Assembly: GCF_015352445.1 (NCBI RefSeq)
Contig: NZ_JADKPO010000019.1
Coordinates: 23,119-87,118 of the forward strand
Origin: Nocardioides agariphilus
GTDB lineage: Bacteria > Actinomycetota > Actinomycetes > Propionibacteriales > Nocardioidaceae
Length of the DNA stretch: 64,000 bases
Direction of reading: 5' to 3'
Program-made: the position numbers and the translations under genes
Part shown: one piece after another, positions 35,067 to 43,622 of the stretch
How positions within the stretch are numbered: the first letter of the stretch is position 1
Layout: every line of letters begins with the position of its first letter
The notes under the pieces: generated by a model
Told to the model about the DNA's origin: nothing
The model's database searches: none
What the model saw: the letters and a program-made list of their open reading frames with translations, nothing else

Positions 35067-36548
35067 CTACGGGTTGGGCCAGTCCTCGGGCGCCTCGAGC
35101 AGCACCAGGTCCGCGCTCCGGTGCAGGACCTGCCAGTCTTCGAGCTCGTCGAGGCCGTAGGTGAGCTTGCTGCCGGGCTTGAGCAGGGCGTAGTGCGCGC
35201 CGGTCTGCTCGACCGTGCGGAGCCAGCCTGAGTTGGTGGCGTCCAGCTGGTAGTTCCGTGCGATCTCGTTGTCGGTGAAGATGTCGCCGTAGCCGTTCAT
35301 CACGAACTCGAGCTCCGGCCACCGCCACATGAAGTAGCCGCCCTGACCCCAGTCGTTGAGGATCACCGTGCCCGCAGGCATCTCGTCGAGGGCCGAGAGC
35401 CACTCGGGGTAGGTGTCCGGCGGCTGGTCGGCCGTGCGGGGAACCAGGAGGGCCAGCACCGTCAGGCAGGCGAGCCCACCGAGGAGGACCGCCGATCTCT
35501 CCAGGCGGGATACGGGCAGCAGGTCGCGTAGCGCCGCTTGGACGGCCATGGCAGCGAACGGCACCAGCATCACGGCGGCCACCATCACCGTGCGGTTGGT
35601 GTAGAGCGCCCAGCCGCCGGCCAGGCCCAGCAGGAGCAGGTCTGTCCAGGCGTAGACCGACGTGCTCCGGGCCAGCCGCAGGACGACGACGCCCAGCAGG
35701 ATGAGTACGCAGATCGCGTTGCCGGTGCGGAAGTCCGGTGGCTGCCACTCGGCGAAGTACTGGCCGCGCGAGTTGACCTCGAGGACCGCAGCGAACAGTC
35801 GGGGACCGACGGGCGTCAGTGCGGAGACGACGATCGAGCCCAGCGGGATGGCTGCCAGCCGAAGCCACTGCCGGCGAGCGACGCTGCGGTCGAGGGCCAG
35901 ACCGACCAAGGCGACCAGGCCGATGATGATGCCGACCGGCCACATCCCGTGCGTCATCGCCCACACCCACGCGAGCGGGACCAGCCACCAGCGAGCCTTG
36001 CCGTCGCGGCGGGTGTCGAGCCAGGCTGCCGTCGTCAGCAGGATGAACAGGTAGCTCAGCACCTGGGGGCGCATCGAGAGGCCGGGTGAGGCCGCCAGGA
36101 TCGCCACCACGGTCACCGGCGCCGCGGCGATCGGGCTCGCGTAGCGACGGGCGACCGACCAGATCGTGTAGGCCAGCGCCAGGTACATCAGCCCGGAGAG
36201 CCAAGCGACTCCGGCCAGCCCGAACCACTCCTCGAACTGGGCCATGACGACCTGCGGCAGCCACTGGGTCGGCACCCAGTCGGCCGTGCCGAAGGTCGTC
36301 ACGCTCCCCGGGTGCTGCAGGGACCAGGCACCGGTGAGGAACTCGTGCCCGAACCTGAGATGGAAGTAGGTGTCGGTATTGGCGAGCGGGTCCTTGGCGT
36401 GGTTGGTCAGCACGGCGAAGCCACCGAGCACGATCAACGTCGGGATCACGTAACGCAGCACGGTCAGGATGCTCGGCCCGCTGTCCTTGCGAGGCTCGGG
36501 TACCTCGGCATCCGAAGCGAGGGATGCGGTCGTGGTCTCGGTCGCCAT
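35067..36548 (-). CDS. GT-C-type integral membrane protein, putative glycosyltransferase
   Basis: A 493-residue protein with about ten membrane helices. The first external loop has an acidic motif, NTDTYFHLRFGHEFLTG, resembling the catalytic loop of GT-C enzymes that use polyprenyl-sugar donors. The C-terminal soluble segment contains AGTVILNDWGQGGYFMWRWP, a pattern common in related bacterial membrane proteins. The donor and acceptor are unknown. ATG at 36548 has GAGG just upstream and starts 5 nt after the stop of the YgjV-like gene. Confidence 0.7.
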   Translation of the reverse strand: MATETTTASLASDAEVPEPRKDSGPSILTVLRYVIPTLIVLGGFAVLTNHAKDPLANTDTYFHLRFGHEFLTGAWSLQHPGSVTTFGTADWVPTQWLPQVVMAQFEEWFGLAGVAWLSGLMYLALAYTIWSVARRYASPIAAAPVTVVAILAASPGLSMRPQVLSYLFILLTTAAWLDTRRDGKARWWLVPLAWVWAMTHGMWPVGIIIGLVALVGLALDRSVARRQWLRLAAIPLGSIVVSALTPVGPRLFAAVLEVNSRGQYFAEWQPPDFRTGNAICVLILLGVVVLRLARSTSVYAWTDLLLLGLAGGWALYTNRTVMVAAVMLVPFAAMAVQAALRDLLPVSRLERSAVLLGGLACLTVLALLVPRTADQPPDTYPEWLSALDEMPAGTVILNDWGQGGYFMWRWPELEFVMNGYGDIFTDNEIARNYQLDATNSGWLRTVEQTGAHYALLKPGSKLTYGLDELEDWQVLHRSADLVLLEAPEDWPNP

Positions 36549-36553
36549 CTGCC

Positions 36554-37204
36554 TCACACCGCCAGCACGTAGGACTCGCCCTCGCGTCGGAAGCCGACGC
36601 GGGCGTAGTACGGGTCGACCATTGTCGGCGAGGTGACCACGGTGGTGATGCCGAGTCGCCGGAGCATTCCGCTCTCGCGCCACACGAACTCGCCGGGGGA
36701 GAAGTCACGGAAGCGCTTGGTCACGTAGTCCAGCTCCACATGGGCGACGTCGCCGTCGCTCCTGTCGACCCTGAGGATCACCACGCCCACCGTCTCGTCA
36801 CCCTTCAAGATGAGGAAGGGCCGCCGGTCCTCGTGCGGCACGCCGTCCCAGGCGAAGTCCGGTTGGTAGGTCGTGACGTCGGCTCGGTGCACATCGAGGA
36901 AGTGGCCGAGGTACGCGTCGTCGGACCTCACCGCCAGCACCTTGAACGCCGAGTGGTCGTGACGGTCGCGCAGCAGGCGCCTGATCATCCAGACGTTGAT
37001 GCCGCTGGTCGCGAGGTTCATCGCGACCATCGGCCAGACCATGATCACGGCGTTGAAGACCACCAGCATCAGCCCGGCCACCAGGTTGAGCAGCCGGAAC
37101 CGGAGCACCCTGGCCTGCAACAACGACACGATCAGCAACGCCGAGCCGGCCCAGCCGAACAGGTCGAGCCAGTGATCGGCCACGTAATCGGCCAGCCAGG
37201 TCAC
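36554..37204 (-). CDS. YgjV-like membrane domain fused to an acetyltransferase-like domain
   Basis: This 216-residue protein has three or four N-terminal membrane helices of the YgjV type (about 12-90; FGWAGSALLIVSLLQARVLRF and LNLVAGLMLVVFNAVIM). A soluble half follows whose strand order and ending, LGITTVVTSPTMVDPYYARVGFRREGESYV, look like the last part of a GNAT fold. The classical acetyl-CoA loop is not obvious, so activity is doubtful. A TAGGGT box ends 6 nt before the GTG at 37204. Confidence 0.7.
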   Translation of the reverse strand: MTWLADYVADHWLDLFGWAGSALLIVSLLQARVLRFRLLNLVAGLMLVVFNAVIMVWPMVAMNLATSGINVWMIRRLLRDRHDHSAFKVLAVRSDDAYLGHFLDVHRADVTTYQPDFAWDGVPHEDRRPFLILKGDETVGVVILRVDRSDGDVAHVELDYVTKRFRDFSPGEFVWRESGMLRRLGITTVVTSPTMVDPYYARVGFRREGESYVLAV

Positions 37205-37210
37205 GTCGCG

Positions 37211-37216
37211 ACCCTA
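37211..37216 (-). promoter_or_regulatory. -10 box for the YgjV-like/GT-C operon
   Basis: TAGGGT on the minus strand ends 6 nt before the GTG at 37204. Confidence 0.5.
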
Positions 37217-37254
37217 CTGCCGCCGCCGGACCTGGCAGGCCGATCACCACGCCG

Positions 37255-40128
37255 TCACCGCTTGAGCTTGATCTCGGTCGCCGCCAGGAAGTTGCCGTGC
37301 AGGTCCTTGATGCGGTTGGCCACGAACACCAGGAGGTAGCTCCCGGGCTTGAGGCTGCCAATCGGGTCGAGCGCCGCGTTCTTGCCGGCGTTCAGCACCT
37401 TCACCTTGGCCTTGATCCTGATCTTCTTGGTGCCGTTGAGCCGGAACAGCTTCATCGACGTGTTCGACACACCTTGGACCCGCTCGCTGAACGCGATCTT
37501 CAGGGTGGATCCGGCCCTGAGTGGCGAGGGGCCCACTCGCTTCACGGTCGGTGCGGTCGCGTCGACGCTGAACTGCCTCGTCGCGCTGACCGACAGTGCC
37601 TTGCCGGCGCCGTCATAGGCCGTGACGTTCCACGAGTAGGCACCGGTCGGCCAACCGCTCGAGTAGGCATAGGCAGTGGCGACAGTGCTGAACTTGGCCG
37701 TCTTGGTCCCGCTCACGTTCAGCGAGTACGACGCCGCGCCGGGCACCTCGCTCCACTCGAAGAAAGACGTCTTGGTCGGCACCCACGAGCTCGCCGGAGG
37801 GCTGAGCAGGTTCGCCGCCTCACCACTCGAGCGGAACGTGCCGGTGGCGGACCACGGCCCGGGGTTCCCGTCGGTGTCGATGCGGCGGACGCGCCAGACG
37901 TAGGGCTGGTCTGATGCCGGAACGGGGGACGCGGGCGTATAGGCGGGAACCTTGGCGTTGGCCGAGAACAGCCGGTTGGCCACGCTGAAGGTCAGGTCGT
38001 TGTTCTTGTAGACCTCGATGGTGTAGCTGGCGGCGAAGGCCTGCGGGTCCCACCTGAACGGATGGGTTCCGGGGACGAGCACGTTGTCCACGGGTGAGGA
38101 CAAGGTGACCGCCGGGGTCTGCTTGACGAAGCTCTTGACGTCCGACCAGGTGAGGCCGTTGTCGTCGGCGTCTCGCGCCTGGACACGCCAGAAGTAGGTG
38201 CCCTCGGGGTAGAGCTTGTCGTAGGCGGTGTACGTCGTCTGGTCGACGTTGGCCGTGTCGATGGGCGAGGCGAACGACGGGTCGTTGTCGACCTGGACGT
38301 AGTAGGTGCGGGCTGATTGCGTGCCGCGCTGACTGCGCCACAGGTCCACGACATCGTTGTTGGTGATGTAGTCGTCCCAGGCGAAGGTGATGTCGGTCCC
38401 GGCCAGGTTCGAGGCATCGAGACCGGTGATCTGCGGCGACTTCTTCCTGAACGACTTGACCCCTGGCAGAGGCGGGTCCTGGGAGACAGGCGAGAGCCCG
38501 CACCCGCCGGGGCCGCAGGCCTGGACGTACCAGTAGTACGCACTGCCGGCCGTGGACTCCTCGAGTGTCGGCACGTCATCGCTGCAGTCGTAGCAGAGAG
38601 CCGCCATGGTGTTGGACGTCGCGAGGTAGGAGGTGTTGCCCATCGCCTTGAAGGTGAAGTTCTCGTCGAGAGCCACCCACACGCGGTAGGACGTCGCGCC
38701 GGGCACCGGGTCCCAGGCGAAGACGGGCGTGGCGGGCACGTTGTCGCAGAACGTCGTCCGGCAGGCCTTGCTGGTGTCGCCGAGTGCCACGCCGCTGACG
38801 GACACCTCCAGGTTGTCCGGCACCGACCCGATCACGAAAGTGCCTCCGTCAGCGCCTGGGTCTGTCCACACGAAGGCCCTCGTGTCGGAAGCCGAGATCG
38901 TGCCGGGCACGCCGTCGCCGGGGTACGGCTTGTCCATCGGACGCACTGCCCAGTAGGTCGTACCTGAGGACTTGTAGCCGCAGTCGCTCGCGCTCCGCGG
39001 TGCGTAGGTCGTGCCTGCGGTCTTGCACACGTCAACGTTGGTGTTGAAGAAGGGGTCGCTGGCCGTGTACAGCTCGTAGTAGGTCGCGTGCTGCACAGGC
39101 GTCCACTCGTAGAACTGGCGCGACGTGTTGATGGCGCCGGGTGAGGCCTCCGTGCCCTGCGGGTAGACGTAGCTCGGCTTGTCGAGCCACTGGCGCTGGA
39201 AGGCGAACCGTGACTCGGTCCAGGGCGTCTGCTGGCCGGCCAGGTCGACCGCGCGAACCCGCCAGAAGAACTGGTCGTTGTGCACCGTGACCTTGGGCGA
39301 GTAGCGGGTGCCGAAGATGCCCTCGGCCTCGTGGGTGATGTTGTTGAAGCCGTCGTCGGTCGCGATCTGGAGGTCGTAGCTCCGCGCGCCGGGCACCGGC
39401 TCCCAGTCGAGCGTGACGTCCTCGATGGCCGTCGTGACGCTGTCATCGGGCGAGGTGAGCGTGGGCAGCGCGATCGGGTTGATCAGGAACGAGGAGACGT
39501 CCGAGGGGAGGCTGACCAGCCCACTGCCCTTGCTCGCCGTCACGGACCAGAACCAGTCGCCCACGGTCAGGGGGTCGGGCAGGACCAGCGAGGTGGTCTT
39601 CGTCGTGTAGCTCTTGGCGCCGATCATGTCGGAGTCGGCGTCGACCAGGACGGTGTAGGACGTGGCGCCTTGACTGGGAGTCCACTGCAGCAGCGGGGGC
39701 CGGTCCGGCTGGTCGAGCTCCAGTCCGTCCGCGGGAGCCAGAACGACAGGCACCGTGACGGGGGCGATGTCGAAGGCGCCCTCGGACCACGCGGACCGCT
39801 CGCTTCCGTCGACGGCGCGCACCCGCCAGAAGTTCTCGCCAGGAATCAGGTTCTTGCTGGGTACCACCCGGACGTTGACGGTCTTGGCCGTGTAGTCGGG
39901 CGAGGAGAAGCTCGAGCTCGAGTCGACCTGCACCTCGTAGGCGTCGGCGTTCCTCACCGCGGCCCACGACAGGATCACCGTGCTGGAGTTGCGCACCTCG
40001 GACGTGGGGCTGCTGGGGGCCGAGACCGCGGACGCGGGCGACGCTGTGATCGCAACCCCGCTCGCGGTCAGGCCGAGGACAGTCGCCGTCACGGCGATCG
40101 AGCGCAGGTTGGGGCGGTGCATGTGCAC
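37255..40128 (-). CDS. Large secreted FnIII-repeat protein
   Basis: A 957-residue exported protein. The signal peptide runs to about residue 34 (ASPASA/V). Eight fibronectin type III-like modules follow (about 37-125, 126-215, 216-310, 311-420, 421-565, 566-675, 676-772, 773-860). Each has a central W and a G-x-x-F/Y-W-R-V-R/Q-A strand. A final Ig-like (SbsA/Big_5) domain begins ATAPTVKRVGPSPLRAGS. Modules four and five hold eight cysteines, probably disulfides. No LPXTG or membrane anchor is seen, so it may be released or bind the wall. The GTG at 40128 follows GGGAGGG by 7 nt. Confidence 0.85.
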   Translation of the reverse strand: MHMHRPNLRSIAVTATVLGLTASGVAITASPASAVSAPSSPTSEVRNSSTVILSWAAVRNADAYEVQVDSSSSFSSPDYTAKTVNVRVVPSKNLIPGENFWRVRAVDGSERSAWSEGAFDIAPVTVPVVLAPADGLELDQPDRPPLLQWTPSQGATSYTVLVDADSDMIGAKSYTTKTTSLVLPDPLTVGDWFWSVTASKGSGLVSLPSDVSSFLINPIALPTLTSPDDSVTTAIEDVTLDWEPVPGARSYDLQIATDDGFNNITHEAEGIFGTRYSPKVTVHNDQFFWRVRAVDLAGQQTPWTESRFAFQRQWLDKPSYVYPQGTEASPGAINTSRQFYEWTPVQHATYYELYTASDPFFNTNVDVCKTAGTTYAPRSASDCGYKSSGTTYWAVRPMDKPYPGDGVPGTISASDTRAFVWTDPGADGGTFVIGSVPDNLEVSVSGVALGDTSKACRTTFCDNVPATPVFAWDPVPGATSYRVWVALDENFTFKAMGNTSYLATSNTMAALCYDCSDDVPTLEESTAGSAYYWYVQACGPGGCGLSPVSQDPPLPGVKSFRKKSPQITGLDASNLAGTDITFAWDDYITNNDVVDLWRSQRGTQSARTYYVQVDNDPSFASPIDTANVDQTTYTAYDKLYPEGTYFWRVQARDADDNGLTWSDVKSFVKQTPAVTLSSPVDNVLVPGTHPFRWDPQAFAASYTIEVYKNNDLTFSVANRLFSANAKVPAYTPASPVPASDQPYVWRVRRIDTDGNPGPWSATGTFRSSGEAANLLSPPASSWVPTKTSFFEWSEVPGAASYSLNVSGTKTAKFSTVATAYAYSSGWPTGAYSWNVTAYDGAGKALSVSATRQFSVDATAPTVKRVGPSPLRAGSTLKIAFSERVQGVSNTSMKLFRLNGTKKIRIKAKVKVLNAGKNAALDPIGSLKPGSYLLVFVANRIKDLHGNFLAATEIKLKR

Positions 40129-40263
40129 GGAGGGTCCCTCCCGGAAAAGACAATGTCCGCGCCAGTATCGGTAGAGAACAGGTGCTGCCGTGGTCCTTTA
40201 CCGAAATTCGACGTCGACTGGGCGCGGGGAGGCTAACCCGTGGGGGGTGAAGTGACCTAGCCC

Positions 40264-40542
40264 CTAGTCCAGGCCGAGGGCGAAGGCGGACTCGAGGTCG
40301 TGGCGCGAGTAGGCCCGGAAGGCGATGTGCGTCTCCGTCGCCGTCACGCCCGGCACCTTGTTGAGGCGGTCGGCGACCACCTCGGCGACGTCCTCGTGAC
40401 GGCGTACGCGCACCATCACGATCAGGTCGACCTGGCCCGTCACGGAGTAGACCTCGCTGACGCCGTCGAGGGCCGCGATCGCCTCGGCGACCTCGGGGAT
40501 CCTGGCTACATCGGCCTTGACGAAGACGATGGCGGTGATCAC
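40264..40542 (-). CDS. Lrp/AsnC-type RAM domain protein without DNA-binding domain
   Basis: A 92-residue stand-alone ligand-binding (RAM) domain: MITAIVFVKADVARIPEVAEAI, then SVTGQVDLIVMVRVRRHEDV and VPGVTATETHIAFRAYSRHD. Full-length Lrp proteins have an extra N-terminal helix-turn-helix, absent here. Such small proteins form decamers and may sense amino acids or tune Lrp partners. It overlaps the glycosyltransferase gene upstream by 4 bases. Confidence 0.9.
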   Translation of the reverse strand: MITAIVFVKADVARIPEVAEAIAALDGVSEVYSVTGQVDLIVMVRVRRHEDVAEVVADRLNKVPGVTATETHIAFRAYSRHDLESAFALGLD

Positions 40543-41411
40543 GGGCTCACCCTACGGGCAGTGGTCCTCCCCGCCACCTGGCCCCTTTCGGCGTCGGAGA
40601 CGGGACCCGGGTCGCGCAGCCTCGGGATCGCGGCGAGCAGGGCGAACGTGCCCCAGCCGACGACCGGGCTGGCGAGCACCATGCACACCGGCACCAGCCA
40701 GCGCCTCTCGGTCAGCGCCGCGAACACCACCAGAGCCAGGGCGATGGGCAAGCGGGCGAGGAGCGGGAAGTAGATGGCTGCCGGCGTGAGGTAGACGAAA
40801 CCGTTCGAGTCGCCGGCGCTGTCGCGCAGGAAGTGCACCCAATCTGCCCACTCGCCGGGGCTGACGGCGACCGATGCCGCCAGCAACACCAGCGTCGCGA
40901 GGATGAAGCCGCCCAGCAGGCGCCACTCGCGCCGGACCAGGAACCACACCGGCCCCAGGCACGGCAGCACCTTGGTGTACGCCGCCACGCACCATGGGCC
41001 GCCTCGGGTGAAGCCGAGCACGGTGGCGACCGCCAGCAGCCAGAAGACGTTGCCGGACAGGATCTCGGGCGTGCAGAACAGCCACCAGGCGACGGCCGTG
41101 ACGGGTGGCAGCGGACGCACCAGCCAGCCGACGCCGACCGCCGCCGCACCGATGAGCAGGGCGCAGAACACCGGCCACGGCAGCAACGTGAGCGGCCACG
41201 TCAGCTGCGCGAACAGCGGCGAGTAGTTGTAGGCGTCGAGCGTGCCGGGCAGGCCTTCGTAGAGGCCGCCGTCCCAAGCGACGTAGTAGGCGTGGGCGTC
41301 CCAGCCGATGCCGTAGCGAACGGCCATCGAGATGGCGTGGTAGACGAGGTAGGCCGCCAGGACGACGAACCCGTCGCGCAGCAGGCGCCTGCGAACCTCG
41401 ATGCGGGCCAT
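40539..41411 (-). CDS. GT87-like (DUF2029) polyprenyl-phosphomannosyltransferase-type membrane protein
   Basis: This 290-residue protein has eight or nine membrane helices. The first loop motif GWDAHAYYVAWDGGLYEG and the following YNYSPLFAQLTWPLTLLPW are typical of GT87 mannosyltransferases such as mycobacterial PimE, where the loop aspartate is catalytic. The protein is shorter than mycobacterial relatives (about 400 residues). The ATG at 41411 lies 7 nt after TACCGT. Confidence 0.8.
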   Translation of the reverse strand: MARIEVRRRLLRDGFVVLAAYLVYHAISMAVRYGIGWDAHAYYVAWDGGLYEGLPGTLDAYNYSPLFAQLTWPLTLLPWPVFCALLIGAAAVGVGWLVRPLPPVTAVAWWLFCTPEILSGNVFWLLAVATVLGFTRGGPWCVAAYTKVLPCLGPVWFLVRREWRLLGGFILATLVLLAASVAVSPGEWADWVHFLRDSAGDSNGFVYLTPAAIYFPLLARLPIALALVVFAALTERRWLVPVCMVLASPVVGWGTFALLAAIPRLRDPGPVSDAERGQVAGRTTARRVSP

Positions 41412-41418
41412 GCCCACG

Positions 41419-41424
41419 ACGGTA
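41419..41424 (-). promoter_or_regulatory. -10 box for the GT87-RAM domain operon
   Basis: TACCGT on the minus strand ends 7 nt before the ATG at 41411. Confidence 0.45.
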
Positions 41425-41462
41425 GGCGATCGGACGGCCGCTGGACGCCGTTTCAGTGTCGT

Positions 41463-43259
41463 TCAGCGCGCTGGCTGGTGGACCGGCGAGATCGAGCGCC
41501 GGTCGTCGAAGGGGACCAGGGTCAGGCGGCTCTGGTTGACCGCGTCGTGGAGGGCCAGGTGGCGAGATGCCCCGCCGACCGGGCAGATCCACTCGCCGTC
41601 GACGTCGACCAGGCGGACGCCGGGGGACTCCAGCCACCGCAGGATCCGCTCGGTCTCCTCGGCCGTCGCGGCCGGGACGGGGCCGGGAGAGGGGAGCACC
41701 GTCTCGGCGCCGGCGCGCAACGAGCCGACGTAGTGGTGGGCGTCGCCGCCGCTCGGGATCACGCCGGCCGCGGCCAGCCGACCGAAGCGCACGACGTGCA
41801 CGGCCCAGCGGCCGTCGTCCTCGCGCCTGGCGGCGACCAGCTCGGGCAGCCGCGTCAGTGCGGTCAGCCGCTGCGTGCGTGCGGCGGCACGGACGAACGC
41901 CGCCAGCCGGTCACGGTGGGCGCCGGCCTCCTCGAAGCGCTCGTCGGAGGCCAGACTCTCCATGCGCCGGTTGATGGCGTCGACCACCTCGTCGGGCCGT
42001 CGGACCAGGCTGTCGCGAAGCTGGCGCACCACGGCGGCGTAGGTCGAGGCATCGACGCTTCCGTCGCACGGCGAGAGGCACCTGCCCATCTCGGCCAGGA
42101 CGCACGGCGAACGACTGGACCGGCGACCCAGCCGGTCGGAGCACTGCCGCAACGGGAAGGTGTCGTGGAGCGCGGCCAGGCACTGCTCGGCCGTGCGCCG
42201 GGAACGGAACGGACCGAGGTAGTCGGCACCGTCGTCGACCACTCGCTTGACCAGGGAGAGTCGCGGCCACGGCTCCGAGGTGAGCTTGATGAACGAGACC
42301 TTCTCGGGGAACCGTGAGCGCCGGTTGTACTTCGGCTTGTGCTCGGCGATCAGCCGCAGCTCGCGCACCTCGGCCTCGAGCGGCGTCGCGCACTCGATGC
42401 CGGTCACCTCGGTTGCCAGGCCCACCATCTCGCCCATCCGGCTGCGGGTCTCGGAGGAGGTGAAGTAGGAGCGGACCCGGCTGCGCAGGTCGCGGGAGGT
42501 GCCGACGTAGAGGACGCGCGCACGGTCGTCTCGGAAGAGGTAGACGCCGGGGGCGTGAGGGAGGTGCTCGGCCAGGTGCCTCTTGCGGCGCACCACGGGG
42601 CTGACCCGGGAGGAGAACGTCTGGAGCTCCTCGAGCGTGTGGACGCCCAGGCCGCCGAGCCGCTCCATCAGCCCGTGGAGCACGTCGACGGTCGCCCGTG
42701 CGTCGGCCAGGGCCCGGTGGTTGGGCGTGGTGCCGGAGCGGAAGACCTTGGCCAACGACGAGAGCTTGCAGTTGGGAGCGTCGTCACGCGTGATCACCCG
42801 GCGCGCCATCAGCGCGGTGTCGAGCACCTCGAACGCCGGCCAGGGGCGGTCCTGGAGCTCGGCGAAGTGACGCAGGAAACCCACGTCGAACGGTGCGTTG
42901 TGGGCCACCAGCACGCACCCGGTCGCGAACTCGAGGAACGCGGGCAGCGCGGACTCGATGGGTGGCGCATCGACGACCATGGAGTTGGTGATGCCGGTCA
43001 GCACCGCGATGAACGGCGGGATCGCCGTGTGGGGGTTGACCAGCGTCTGGAACTCCCCGAGGACCTCGCCGCCGCGCACCTTGACGGCCCCGATCTCGGT
43101 GATCATCGAACCGCCGTCGGCTGACCCGCCGGTCGTCTCGAGGTCGACCACGCAGAAGGTCAGCTCACGCAGCGGGCGGCCCAGCTCGTCGAAAGTGCGT
43201 TGCACGTCCCAGCGGGCATGGGGACCCTGATCCCTCACCGTGCCGCCGAGGAGCCCCAT
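41463..43259 (-). CDS. DnaQ-like exonuclease fused to a UvrC-like GIY-YIG nuclease
   Basis: This 598-residue protein joins two nuclease modules. The N-terminus is a DEDD 3'-5' exonuclease (VVDLETTGGSADG with the first Asp/Glu pair; VAHNAPFDVGFLRH; HRALADARATVDVLHGL). The second part begins with GIY-YIG (APGVYLFRDDRARVLYVGTSRDLRSRVRSYF) and continues as UvrC-like with a UVR-type segment near 470. The same fusion is Rv2191 in M. tuberculosis, whose exact role in repair is not settled. A TACCTT box ends 7 nt before the ATG at 43259. Confidence 0.9.
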   Translation of the reverse strand: MGLLGGTVRDQGPHARWDVQRTFDELGRPLRELTFCVVDLETTGGSADGGSMITEIGAVKVRGGEVLGEFQTLVNPHTAIPPFIAVLTGITNSMVVDAPPIESALPAFLEFATGCVLVAHNAPFDVGFLRHFAELQDRPWPAFEVLDTALMARRVITRDDAPNCKLSSLAKVFRSGTTPNHRALADARATVDVLHGLMERLGGLGVHTLEELQTFSSRVSPVVRRKRHLAEHLPHAPGVYLFRDDRARVLYVGTSRDLRSRVRSYFTSSETRSRMGEMVGLATEVTGIECATPLEAEVRELRLIAEHKPKYNRRSRFPEKVSFIKLTSEPWPRLSLVKRVVDDGADYLGPFRSRRTAEQCLAALHDTFPLRQCSDRLGRRSSRSPCVLAEMGRCLSPCDGSVDASTYAAVVRQLRDSLVRRPDEVVDAINRRMESLASDERFEEAGAHRDRLAAFVRAAARTQRLTALTRLPELVAARREDDGRWAVHVVRFGRLAAAGVIPSGGDAHHYVGSLRAGAETVLPSPGPVPAATAEETERILRWLESPGVRLVDVDGEWICPVGGASRHLALHDAVNQSRLTLVPFDDRRSISPVHQPAR

Positions 43260-43266
43260 GTTCGCG

Positions 43267-43272
43267 AAGGTA
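43267..43272 (-). promoter_or_regulatory. -10 box for the DnaQ/GIY-YIG gene
   Basis: TACCTT on the minus strand ends 7 nt before the ATG at 43259. Confidence 0.5.
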
Positions 43273-43310
43273 GACGCGAGCGCCGACATTCAGCGGCAGG
43301 GCGCGCGCAA

Positions 43311-43316
43311 TACGCT
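43311..43316 (+). promoter_or_regulatory. -10 box for the zinc-ribbon/NYN operon
   Basis: TACGCT, about 37 nt before the ATG at 43353, which then uses a CAGGAG ribosome binding site. Confidence 0.4.
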
Positions 43317-43352
43317 TGTCCCACCCATCTGTGCGACACCTCAGGAGTAGCG

Positions 43353-43610
43353 ATGACCAGCCCACCAGGTGCAGGCAGCCCGGCACTGCCGGGTCCTGAC
43401 CAGCGCTGGCGCTGCGGCGGGTGCGGCAACCTGACCCGCTTCGACGTGGCGCGGTCCCGGCGCACCGTCGAGTACTGGCACGTCGACCTCGCGGGCAACG
43501 TCGCCGTCGAGGACACCGAGGTCCGCAGCGAGGTCGTGGAGTCGGTGACGTGCCGCTGGTGCGGACGCACCGACGCCATCGAACTGGTCTCTCGCGCCGA
43601 GGCCGGCTGA
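43353..43610 (+). CDS. Small zinc-ribbon-like protein
   Basis: An 85-residue protein with two CxxC pairs, CGGC (about 21-24) and CRWC (about 67-70), suggesting one zinc ribbon. Between them is a stretch reading VEYWHVDLAGNVAVEDTEVR. Not assigned a function. It is 12 nt upstream of the NYN ribonuclease gene, so it may guide or bind RNA with that partner; this is inference. The ATG has a CAGGAG site. Confidence 0.8.
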   Translation: MTSPPGAGSPALPGPDQRWRCGGCGNLTRFDVARSRRTVEYWHVDLAGNVAVEDTEVRSEVVESVTCRWCGRTDAIELVSRAEAG

Positions 43611-43622
43611 GCCGGGCCTGAC

